NCBI GenBank assembly: GCA_020002185.1
Contig: CM034541.1
Span: 46,325,793 to 46,389,792 of the forward strand
Length of the DNA stretch: 64,000 bases
Direction: 5' to 3'
DNA from: Paraescarpia echinospica
Lineage: Eukaryota; Annelida; Polychaeta; Sabellida; Siboglinidae
The notes beneath the pieces were generated by a model, which saw only the letters and a program-made list of their open reading frames with translations, did not search any database and had not been told where the DNA came from. Position 1 is the stretch's first letter; each line of letters starts with the position of its first letter. The translations under genes and the position numbers were made by a program. Positions 24,961-35,459 of the stretch are shown piece by piece.

Positions 24961-25313
24961 TGAAACGACGCATTCTAGATCAAAACTGGCATGGAGACAG
25001 AACAAAATAAGCTGTGATTGATCTAATATAAGAGGGTGGTGAAATCCATGCTCCAAAACCCACCACTGAACTTGTTTGTATAAATAATACCCCACCACTA
25101 TTATCTGATAAGTATCCGATACCCACAAATGACGTTCTCGATTCACAAAGACAATGGACGTTTCCTTGTTCCTCGTTGCTGTGCTAAGCTCCGTGCTTGT
25201 TCTACAACGCTTCACTGCGCCACTCGACTGAGCAACGGCACGCGCGCGATGGCACGGCTACCGTGACTGCTTGGAAGGGCACCTGGACGCATTTGGAAGT
25301 CGGCGGGGAAGAA

Positions 25314-25447
25314 TTGTTCTTGACGTGCACCTTGTTGTCGATATTACTATACCAACTTCGCCTGTGTTTTGGGGCCACATGTATAGTACCTGACGGACAC
25401 ACGGACCCCGAAGTCATCAACCCGGCGAAACATCAACCTTCGGGAGG
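25314..25447 (+). pseudogene. Orphan plus-strand copy of the R first exon, start codon TTG in place of ATG
   Basis: The plus strand encodes LFLTCTLLSILLYQLRLCFG followed by ATCIVPDGHTDPEVI and NPAKHQPSG, then GG|gtgaat. Over exactly 134 nt it aligns codon for codon with the exons at 152-285 and 20977-21110, including the phase-2 end, but the homologous start codon is TTG. The frame stays open upstream to an ATG at 25197. No EMI-like or EGF exon is seen downstream on the plus strand. It may be a relic of an inverted duplicate or a diverged first exon. A TATAAATA string lies at about 25078. Confidence 0.55.
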
Positions 25448-25449
25448 GT

Positions 25450-26365
25450 GAATAAAAAGGGCTGTACTACTCCTTGGTATAACGTATAGCTCCGCGTTCT
25501 ATCTCCATATTAGGGACGAAGGATATGTGTCAATTGTTGCGTCACGTTTCTTTCCTTACAAGCAGGTTTCACTTGAATTGGCCATAGTTTTCATTCACCT
25601 AGTTTTCACACATTGATGTTCTTATGTGCCACAAGACAAATTGTTTTCTTTGACAGTGAGGGAAAATAAGACGCGTGTGGTTTTGACAAGAAAGTCATCT
25701 GTGGGATATCATGATCTCTAATACGTCTTGTGTTAATAATATACGTCTGTTTTATGAGAGCATGATCTAGCAGCAAATGTGTATGACTTGATTACTGTTT
25801 CTTTTCTAGGTGAAGACATGGTTATCGTTTATAGAAGTAAATATCACTGCTCACTATAAAAGGTCACCAATATATTTCAATTGGAATTGCATTGGTGTGT
25901 TAGTGTGTTAGTTGATTAATCAACTGTTCAGCACGCTTCCCAGGTCGAGCTGTATCGTCGCGCTGTCTCAGATCTTTACATTGGGAGACGGGGTGAGGGT
26001 GGCTTTGGAGATTTTTCGTCGGAACGTCAGCGGAGCGCTGTCTCGAAGATGGGTCGAGAAGGCTGTTGGACATTTTTCGCCTGAAATTCAGCGGTTCAGC
26101 ACGGCCCCTTGAGAGTTGGTAGATATATGTTACTCCCTTCGATCCTCGCAACAAAACAGTTGTAAATGCGTTTGTTGTGCCAATTAAGCCTACCGTAAGA
26201 TACTAGGTACACCCCGCTGAAAAACAAAATAGTTCGTTCATGTAAGAATGACATACATAATAGAAAGTGTTAAACTGTTCGTTAAGGGACCCTGCGCCTT
26301 CCTGAAGACGGTGATTATATACACTAACAACGCAGTTCTCATCCAACCTTGTAGACTTCTTCAAA
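25450..26365. other. No gene recognised
   Basis: After the orphan first exon no homologue of R exon 2 was found on the plus strand. A GC-richer stretch at 25940-26110 is open on both strands but unrecognised. Confidence 0.45.
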
Positions 26366-26369
26366 GACG

Positions 26370-26615
26370 ATAGTCAAAATTCGTCAGGGCTGTGTGCTGT
26401 CCCCTGTTCTGTTCAACATATTCTTGGAGAACATCATGCAAGAGGCATTAAGTGACATCAACACTTTCATATACATCGGAGGAAGACCTCTACGCAACTT
26501 ACGCTTCGCGGGTGACATCGACCTTATGTGTCAATCTATAGCGACTGTCAACTACGTAGGCATCCCGTCAATGGACGGGCTTTTGGTAACAGTAAGATGT
26601 TCTAAAATAAATTAG
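26370..26615 (+). mobile_element. Short RTE-like reverse transcriptase fragment
   Basis: The plus strand reads KIRQGCVLSPVLFNIFLENI, then GGRPLRNLRFAGDIDLM, covering RT motifs around the active site. The box is FAGD rather than FADD, so it is dead. No flanking element sequence recognised. Confidence 0.7.
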
Positions 26616-27175
26616 AATGGGATACGCATTGCATTCGGATATAAGATTTAAATACATATAAACTGTACACTTGCATAATTCATGGGCACCCCCGCTGTTA
26701 CAGAGGTATTGGATTAATTTCCCCTAGAACTACTCAGAATCAGTCGAAGGCAAAGAAAGTTCACAAACACGTGGGCGGCGATTTCATTCTGTAATGAACC
26801 ACCCGTAATGTGGCGCCACCAGTTGGTGCGCCCACGAGAGCGGTATCGCGATTATCTATATTTAATGTCAGCAGTTTTTAACAAGTTTTGCTGCAACCCA
26901 AATTCTGGTAGCAATACTGGCTTGGCAACCCATGCTTTTAGAGAGTTAACTTATGCTAAATGATAGCATAAATAATGATCCATCAAATACACATGACATC
27001 AATAACAATAACGAGGCGATTGATTGTCAACATAAAAAGAGAACAACCATTTCAATTCGAAAAAAAGACTACGGAGTGATTCGGGACTTTCGTACGGTTT
27101 TCACAATGTTTCAAGGATAAAATATAATTATCACAAGTGAAGCTTTTGAATGGAATCCACAGAGCAAAGGAAAAA
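26616..27175. other. No gene recognised
   Basis: Nothing beyond anonymous AT-rich sequence between two retroelement pieces. Confidence 0.5.
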
Positions 27176-27218
27176 CTGGAGAGAGAGAGAGGGGGGAGGG
27201 AGAGGAAGAGAGAGAGAA

Positions 27219-27267
<49 letters not shown>

Positions 27268-27291
27268 TACAGACAGACAGACAGACAGACG
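27176..27291. repeat. GA-rich tract followed by GACA tetranucleotide repeat
   Basis: A purine-rich GAGA stretch runs into about 16 GACA/CAGA units with one CATA interruption, next to the 3' end of the RTE-type element. Confidence 0.9.
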
Positions 27292-27346
27292 TTCACAGGC
27301 GAATAGCCTTAGCATCAGCGTCATAAACAACTGGTCTGGGTTTTGC

Positions 27347-30300
27347 TTATCCATTTCCGGACGTTGCAGCCTTGATGGATTGTCTATAGACAGCTCTTTC
27401 GTTTGCCAGTCTCCCCACTCGCCAGATGTCGGCTCCTACCCATTCCTCTATGTCCTTCCCCCATTGTCTCCTAGGTCTTCCTCTGCTTCTTCTGCCTTCC
27501 ACTTTTCCTTCCATTATTAGTCTCTCTAGAGACTGATGCCGTTTCACATGGCCGAAATAACTTAGTTTCTGTTTCTTTACAAAGTTCAATAAAGTCCCGG
27601 GTATAACACCAAGCTCATCTGCGATGGATTCGTTAGTTCTGCGTGCAGTCCAGGAAACTCGTAATATCTTTCTATAACACTTGTTTTCAAATGCATTTAT
27701 ACGTTTAGTAATGTTCTTATTAAGAGTCCAGATTTCGCATCCATATGTAGCTGTTGGAAATATGCAGACTCGGATAATTCGTAGTTTCGTATCTTTGTTC
27801 GTTGCTTTCCACAGCTTCTTCATCTCCGTCAACTTTTTACTCGCCATTGCCAACCTCCGCTTGATCTCTTTCGTCCCATCTCCATCCACTTCTATCAGTG
27901 ACCCCAGATATTCAAAACTTTCCACTCGTTCTATTTCCTCGCCATCTACTGTGACCTCTGATGGTTCTCGACATCCCTTCACATCCATAATCTTAGTCTT
28001 CTTTACGTTTAGTTTCAATCCTTTCATCTCGCTGTGCTCTTTAACAGTAGTTATCAGTTTATCCAATCCCTCTTTTGTTTCGGATATTAACGCTGTGTCA
28101 TCGGCATATCTCAATTCATATATCTCCTGTCCATTCACTTTCAGTCCATTAAAAAACTTGCTTCTCGTGTCAGTCTCGACTTCTCTCATGATATTCTCTG
28201 TGTATAGACTGAATAGGTGGGGGGACAAAATGCACCCCTGTCTCACTCCCTTGCCGACTGGGAACCGATATGTGGTACAACACTCTAATCTCACTGCAGA
28301 CTGCTGTCCAACATATAAATTTTAGATAAGTGATGTAATTTTCTGGTCAAATCCCATGCGTATCAAGGTTTTCCAGAGTTGTTGATAACTAACATTTTCA
28401 AAAGCTTTTGAATAATCTATGAAACAGATCCTAAGGTCATGGTTGAATTCTCTGCATTTCTGAATTAACGTCTTCAGGTTGAAAATGTGATTTCTTGTTC
28501 CTCTTCCGGTCCGGAAACCAGCTTGTGTTCTGTTGACTTCACATTCTAATTTTGTTGTGATTCTCTTCATTATGATTTTTTGCATAATTTTGTTCGCATG
28601 GCTGATGAAGGATATAGTAATGTGGTTTGAGCATTCTTGTATGTCACCTTTTTTCGGTATTGGTATAAGGATGGCTCGTTTCCAGTCCATGGGCCATGTT
28701 CCACTTCTCCATATTTTCTTGCATGATGTGTGATAGATATCCACGTCTGCTTCTCCACTTGCTCTTATTAGCTCTGCAGTGATGTTATCAGTGCCAGGTG
28801 ATTTTCCGTCTTTTAGACTTTTTATTGCCCACTCCATCTCTGAACGCAAAGGCTCAAGTTCATCTTCTGGTTCTGTTCTCTCTCTGCTTTCATCCATGTC
28901 TACCTCTTCTGTTTCTTCTTTCTTAAACATGCTTTCACAATATTGCTTCCATCTTTCAAGTATGTCATCGCTTTCTGTCAGTCATTCCCGTTTCATCTTT
29001 AATAACGCCAAGTCTAGGTTTGAACGACTGTGTCATAGACTTGATTTCCTCGAACATACTGCGACCATCGTTCCTTCTCATACATAGTTCTATCTTTTCG
29101 CATTTCTTCTCTAGATATTTCTTCTTGTCTTCCTTACACATTCGTTTAATCATCTTGCACTTCTCTCTGTATTTCTCATGACAATTCTCACGCATTTCTT
29201 TGTTCTTCTTTAACTCTTTCCTTTCGTCAATCATCTGCAGTGTGTCTTTGCTTATCCATGGTTTTTTTTGTCTCCTCTTTTTAGTGAAGTGTTTGTCAGC
29301 TGATTCCATAATGATGTTCCTAATTTCTACTGCCAACTCTTCTGGTTCCTTCTCGTCAGCCACTCTCTGTAATACTCCAAAACGGTTCATAACCTCTACT
29401 CGGTATCCTTCTTTGATATCACTGACGTCATACCTCACTATCTCTTTCCCTCTCTTCATCTTTCTTAATTTTATCGCAATCTTGGCGATTAGCAATTCAT
29501 GGTCAGAGCCACAATCGGCTCCCGGTAATGTATTTGCATTAAACACAGACGTCCTCCATCGTTTTGGTATCAGTATAAAGTCGATTTGATTTCTGTTCCG
29601 ACCATCTGGTGTTGTCCAAGTGTACAATCTTCGTTGATGTTGTTTGAAGAAAGTATTAGTGATCATCAGTTCATTCTCTATGATAAACTCAACAAGTCTA
29701 TCTCCTCTTCAATTTCTCTCGCCTAGTCCATATTTCCCGATATTTCCATTTTCTTCCTCGTTTTGACAACTGCCAACTTTTGCATTGAAATAGCCCATCA
29801 GTACTACCATGTCTCTCCTGTTTACCTCGTCAACTGTTTGTTCGTTGCAGTGTATCATAAAACGTTTCTATTACATCTACGTCTGCAGTGCTCATTGGTG
29901 CATACATTTGAATACATGTTATATTCGTGGGTTTTGCTCGTATTCGTATGGTAATAATTCTGCCATTGACCGGATTGTATCCTAATAGTGCATTTTAAGT
30001 TTTCTTTGACAGATAGAACGCAACACCACTCATCCCTGACTTAGTTGCTTCCGAGTATATAAACTTTCCTCCTGAATCCGGGCGAAAGTGTCCTTGTCCG
30101 GCCAACCTGTGTTCCGCAATCCCTAATATATCTACCCCATATCTTTCTGCTTCCGATGTTACCATTTGTAGTGTTCCATGACTCGTTTTTCTGATGTTCC
30201 ATGTTGCCACACGGATTTTCCCTTTTAGCTTTTTGTTGCTGGTTTTATCTCCCGCACAGTCGGGCATACTACCGTCATCAGCTCTGGCGTTACTTCCAAC

Positions 30301-30390
30301 ATCTCCAAGCTCTTCCCCAGTATGTGTCGTCCTATCCAGCCTGGGGGACTCACCACTAGGACCTCTCTTACTGTATGTATTCTCCATCAA
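27347..30390 (-). mobile_element. RTE-type retrotransposon, nearly complete coding region with a few breaks
   Basis: Minus strand. Endonuclease N-terminus 30390-29995 (KIRVATWNIRKTSHGTLQMV, GIAEHRLAGQGHF). Endonuclease C-terminus and linker 29666-28965 (RNQIDFILIPKRWRTS, GADCGSDHELLIAKI). RT fingers 28930-28322 (LKDGKSPGTDNITAEL, RICFIDYSKAFENV). RT palm and C-terminus 28294-27347 (GKGVRQGCILSPHLF, ELRYADDTALI, RSRGRPRRQWGKDIEEW). The active-site YADD is intact. A putative 5' leader extends to about 30800. Confidence 0.85.
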
Positions 30391-30902
30391 GGTTTCTTGG
30401 GCTAATACAGCGGTAGTTGCCCACTGCTTTCCGCTGGTTTGTGTATGGTTAACTCCATTATTCCTTGACTAAAAAGTCTTGCACCGCAGGACAGCGGGTC
30501 ACCGGTCCTTCCACATGCGTCTTGGTAGGTACCTTGCAGCCTGGTGAAAGGCTGTTGCTGTTTCGCCTTTGTAGCCGGGGGTGTAGCCAATCGGCTGGCC
30601 GCCTACTCCTCCGAGACAGTCTTTGTGTACTGAGGGCAGACGTCCCTCGACTCAATAGGCATTAGCCTACAAGCCTTACTCATGTAGTTTTGCTAGTCAG
30701 CTGAGACCACTGCCCGGGTGTGGCCACTGCCGTACACTGGCAGTTCATAGGAGCCATACATGAGCTAGATAGACTGTGGAACCAGTGGTTAGAGCCTCCA
30801 CAGAAGTGGAGCGGCTGCCCATCACCAAAGCGACTATCCCTCCAGGTTCTACCCTACACAACACATATTCAAAAATAAATATTAATGAAAGGCACTCTAT
30901 AT

Positions 30903-30936
30903 GGGGCCTGTAGCAATCTATGGTGCAGAAACCTGG
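30903..30936 (+). other. Tiny reverse-transcriptase C-terminal scrap
   Basis: Reads GPVAIYGAETW, the motif that precedes the cysteine/tryptophan region in RTE-like C-termini. Too short for a firm call. Confidence 0.3.
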
Positions 30937-30950
30937 TGACTACGATCGCA

Positions 30951-32705
30951 AGTAAGTAAGTAAGTAAATTTATTTCCTCATTCAAATAATATACAACGCA
31001 ATTCAAGAGCAATGTAACACAGATGAGGTGGCTACCAGAGAAGTATAACTTATCGAGCTGGTAGCCAATGAAATCAAACTCATATAGGTTACTCCCACAT
31101 ACATAATATTACGTATATAAAGGTTATACAGTGCATTCAATAGCAAAACCTTCCCTCCCCTCAGTCTCCTTTCCTCAGTCTTCTTCCCACTACTCTGCTC
31201 CTTCAGTCTCACAGTATTCCCAACTCTCTCCCTGTCGTCTCTCTCCATTCCACCTTTCTCCTTGTTGCTTCTTATCTCCTTCACAATATCTACCAACCTC
31301 GCTACCTCCTTCTCCAGACATTCCACCTTTCTCCTTGCTGCTTCTTATCTCCTTCTCAATATCTACCAACCTCGCTACCTCCTTCTCCAGACATTCCACC
31401 TTTCTCCTTGCTGCTTCTTATCTCCTTCACAATATCTACCAACCTCGCTACCTCCTTCTCCAGACATTCCACCTTTCTCCTTGCTGCTTCTTATCTCCTT
31501 CTCAATATCTACCAACCTAGCTACCTCCTTCTCCAGACATTCCACCTTTCTCCTTGCTGCTTCTTATCTCCTTCTCAATATCTACCAACCTAGCTACCTC
31601 CTTCTCCAGACATTCCACCTTTCTCCTTGCTGCTTCTTATCTCCTTCTCAATATCTACCAACCTAGCTACCTCCTTCTCCAGACATTCCACCTTTCTCCT
31701 TGCTGCTTCTTATCTCCTTCTCAATATCTACCAACCTAGCTACCTCCTTCTCCAGACATTCCACCTTTCTCCTTGCTGCTTCTTATCTCCTTCTCAATAT
31801 CTACCAACCTAGCTACCTCCTTCTCCAGACATTCCACCTTTCTCCTTGCTGCTTCTTATCTCCATTCCCTTCACAATATCTACCAACCTAGCTACCTCCT
31901 TCTCCAGACATTCCACCTTCCAACACCCACGTTCTGAAAGGTAAATCCCTCTTCCTAGGTCTCTGCCCATGACTTCCCACAGGCGGATAGGGCAAAATCC
32001 GTCCAACTGTGGCAGACGTCGCAGACCAAGTGTCTCTTTGCCTTGACTTGCCGCTTGCATGGCTCCATATCAGAATTTATTTAATAATAATAATATAATT
32101 AGCTATTTAAAATAGTTATGTCAACTGTGTTTACACTATTCACTGTCTATGTAGTATTTAAGAAGGCTGTTTAATGTGCACAAATGTTACACTTTACATA
32201 AGATTGCTTTGTTTATTTCGGTTACAGTTTTTGGTTATAGTCACAGCTAGACTGTCTTATTTATTTAGGTTATATCGCGCCCTAGCGAATACGTGGGACA
32301 CTAGCTACATATACTTCTAGTTCGCCCGGTTATCGCAAATGCGTAATTTTTTACAACAAAGCTACCTAATCAAAATGTCTAGTAGGTTCTGGCTTACACA
32401 GATATTATCTTATGTAAATAATTTTATGATTTTGTTACTTTATCACCTATATATTTTATCACATAATGAGGTTTGTTAAATCTTGTTTACACACTTATCG
32501 TAGGCTAACTTACCCTATTATCACTCACTAGACTAAAGTGTTCTAAAATACTTTATCTAAATAACTTTAAGCACAACTGCTACTCAATATTTTTACTGTT
32601 ACTTTATGAATAATATTAAGGCAAGAATAATACTTATCAATAAGTAATTTAACTTGTTTATCAACTTTTCTGCACCACCAATGTCTACGATATATCTCCG
32701 CCAAA
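30951..32705 (-). mobile_element. Deleted CR1-like derivative with chimeric ends and an internal minisatellite
   Basis: From the right on the minus strand: a leader resembling that of the CR1-like elements (ATAAATTCTGATATGG before the ATG), then an ORF1 start near 32059 homologous to 43204 onward. Nine 73-bp units within ORF1 follow (about 31250-31912), then a short unique ORF1 piece ([12 protein letters not shown] near 31140). Last comes a 3' end of the GTAA-tailed type found at 22990-23200. No RT is present, so it would need another element's machinery. Confidence 0.65.
31250..31912. repeat. 73-bp minisatellite, nine units
   Basis: Unit starts CCACCTTTCTCCTTGCTGCT recur at 31250, 31323, 31396, 31469, 31542, 31615, 31688, 31761 and 31834, a strict 73-bp period. 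The last unit carries a six-base insertion. The repeated sequence codes on the minus strand for the MECLEKEVARLVDIxKE part of ORF1, but 73 is not a multiple of three, so the frame is broken each time. Confidence 0.95.
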
Positions 32706-33850
32706 TATAGCCTCGAAAAATGAGAGAGCACTGGAAGTGCTGAAAGTTCTGTATGTATGTTTTATTGATTACATAAAGGCATTTGACAGAGTTCGTGATG
32801 AAGAAATCATATAAATACTGGAGAGTTTGAACATTGATGGGAAAGATCTGAGAGTGAGAAATTGTTGTGAGAAATCTGTAGTGGGAATAAACGGCAGCAA
32901 TACGAATAGAAAATGACATCAGTACATTTCAAGAAATAAAACGTGGTGTAAGACAAGCGTGTGTTCTATTCCCCGATCTCTTTTCATTATAGTGTGAGAT
33001 CATCTTACGTACACTAGAATATATGCCAGGTATTCAAGTAGTGGGATACAATATGAATCATTTACGATATGCAGGCGACACGGTATTGATTGGTGAGAGT
33101 GAAATAGATCTACAACAGATGCTAGATACGGTAATATAGGAAAATAAGAAAAAAGGACTGTCCTGAACGAAAATAAAACAGAAACCATGGTCATCTCAAA
33201 GAAAAATTACAGTCAAACATGCAACATAGTAGCATATGGCACTGTATTGAAGCAAGTCGAAACGTTTAACTATCTGGGATCACTAAAAACATCCGACGGA
33301 CGATGCAACAATGATATCAAGACACGAATTGTACTGGTCAAAGCAGCTTTTCACAACATGAAACACATTTATCAAATAAAAATATATCAATTGAAGTGAG
33401 AAAACGTGTACTGCAGTGCTACATAGAGCCCATATTGCTATATGGATGTGAATCCTGGACAATAACCAACAATTCACACAAAAACATTGAAGCCACTGAA
33501 ATGTGGTTCTTAAGAAGATTGCTGCGAGTGCCATGGACGGCAAAGCAAAGCAATGAAGTCATCCTTAGGACAGCCAAATCAAAACGAAAGATCATAAACA
33601 AAATTAAAACACAAAAAGCACGATTTATGGCCATATTATGAGAAAGAAGCAGTTAGAACAAATAGTAACAACAGGAAAGATAGAAGGAAAAAGATCCAGA
33701 GGATGCCAGAGATTAAAAATAATAGATAGAATGTCAACAAGGTGTGGAAGGAGCACAACAAAATGTGTCTACAGACTACAAACGACCGTTTGGAGGGCCA
33801 TGATCGCCAACGCCTGACACAGACATGGCACATAGAAGATGAAGAAAGCG
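32700..33850 (+). mobile_element. Decayed RTE-like fragment
   Basis: Plus-strand pieces in order: CFIDYIKAFDRVRDEEII, KRGVRQACVLFPDLFSL, NMNHLRYAGDTVLIGES, FNYLGSLKTSDGRCNNDI, ILLYGCESWTITNNSHKN, FLRRLLRVPWTAKQSNEV. Multiple stops and frame changes; the active site reads YAGD. An old copy, less intact than the 27-30 kb element. Confidence 0.8.
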
Positions 33851-33859
33851 AGACACAGC

Positions 33860-34623
33860 CAGACCACCGATAATCCCACGACTGTCTCGGCTAAACTATG
33901 TAGCTTACTTTGGAGCAGCAATGTAATACCAGTCAATGCCGCCAACCCACGTCGCTCACCGCTAAACAACGTTCACTCATCGTAATCATGCATGACCTCA
34001 CAAGTTGATCACACTAAATGTTGATGTTATTAATTTAAAAGTACATTTGACACACGTGAAAGTTGCCAATTAACCGCGTGTTGTAAGAACGATGGCTAGC
34101 TCTCCGTGTTTCCGTGTCATACCGGAATATTTACATTTAATCGACGATGTAATTATCCACAATTATGTACCAAATCTTTGTATGTACTGTGTGTTTGTGC
34201 GTGCGAGCGTGCGTGCGTGCGTGCGTGCGTGCGTGTGTGTTTAAGTGTGTTATTCACACCGTAGGTCCTAAACGCAATACGTTTTAATCTACATCCATGC
34301 AGTTCTATAGCTTAATCTGCATAATAAATGTAATTATCTTGGATATTATGTATGAGTATTGTATTACATACTGTAATAAGCATATTCCTGCAACGCTCTG
34401 GGCAGTGCGTATGATTATGCCCCAACATACTAATTTAGCCTGCTTATATATCGAATTATATTATGCATACAATATATCCGTGATACAGATAATATATGCG
34501 TACCTGTCGCAAGTAGAAAGCAAACCAATACAATTATGATAAACAGGTACACAAACCTAATTAAAATAAGCTCCGTTCCAGTCCTAGCGATTCTATTTGT
34601 GTCACTTTTCACCAAACTCCTTC
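33860..34623. other. Region downstream of R2
   Basis: No gene seen. It includes a short GTGC/GT-rich tract at about 34200-34240. The R2 3' UTR should lie here, but I could not identify a clear polyadenylation signal. Confidence 0.5.
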
Positions 34624-35216
34624 TCACGTCTTCACCATGTCGAGATCTTCATACACGTTTTCGTTGCCATAATTAGCTGCACACATGTTACCTTTCCTCA
34701 CACTAACTGGCCGCTTCGCTTTATCTGCAGCAGGGTTTGCGGTGCTTGTAGTCATTGCCAACGTGTCATAGACACCGCAGGCGGTTGCTCCCACTGGCTG
34801 AAGGCCTGTCGACGCAAACCCCTTACAGGTGTATGGATGAAGTGCCTCGGGTGATTGCGGGAACATGTTCCGATCCCTGCCGTATTGTGCCAGATGTCCT
34901 GGATACGGAGGCGGCAGACCAGGGCATGTCGAAAGTTCGTGTACCTCGACCCGCTGCGCTCGGTTCTGGCTGGTTCCTGCTGATGGCCCCGCGTTGTAGA
35001 TGTTGTTCTCGAACGACGCGGTCTGAAACTCACCCCGGGGTAACTTACGGCGGCGGCGCAGTGTGAAGTAAGCGACGGCGACGATGACCAGGACGAGCAA
35101 GGCAATCGCAGCGACGATGATGACCGGCAATAGGGCGACGTGGCTCTGCGACGTAGATTTGTCCACAGTTCGACTCGCGGAAGTCGGCCCTACCCGGGGT
35201 GGAGCGGTCGGGGAGG
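34624..35216 (-). CDS. R2 terminal exon: juxtamembrane stalk, transmembrane helix, cytoplasmic tail
   Basis: A 593-nt exon from acceptor gttccag to the TGA at 34624-34626, about 197 residues. A Ser/Thr/Pro-rich stalk is followed by a helix of about 24 residues (from [14 protein letters not shown]), then RRRRK, a stop-transfer signal that puts the remaining 140 or so residues in the cytosol. Tyrosine motifs in the tail: [14 protein letters not shown] (PPxY, a WW-domain ligand type), GVYDTL and NVYEDL (both Y-x-x-L), ending in DMVKT. The two YxxL are 35 residues apart, too far for a standard ITAM. An internal gtaagt/tttcag pair 27 bases apart is too short to be an intron. Signalling through SH2 or WW partners is inference. 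Confidence 0.88.
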
Positions 35217-35427
35217 CTGGAACATGGCAGTGACAAGCGTTAATGAAGGCCTTGTGGAGTTTTTTGTTGGGAATGTATCGGTGCGATTTCATTGGCATAT
35301 TTATGTTGCAAAATGTTCGCAATAGTTAAAAATCATAATTATTATCAGTATACGATTAGTTTGTGTGTGTGCGTGCGTGCGTTTGCGCTCGCATTTGCGT
35401 ATACGGATGCGTGCGTATTTGTTTGTG

Positions 35428-35459
<32 letters not shown>

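Noticed and set aside
25900..26154. Open frames on both strands in a GC-richer stretch
   Set aside because: No splice context, family resemblance or paralogue to support either.
29200..29589. Plus-strand hydrophobic open frame
   Set aside because: Antisense shadow of the RTE-type element; the minus strand carries recognisable endonuclease motifs.
31131..31891. Open frames rich in Leu, Ser and Thr on the plus strand
   Set aside because: By-product of the 73-bp minisatellite; the coding homology is on the minus strand to a retroelement ORF1.
34624..34780. Canonical ITAM in the R2 tail
   Set aside because: The two YxxL motifs are 35 residues apart, against 6-12 in ITAMs.
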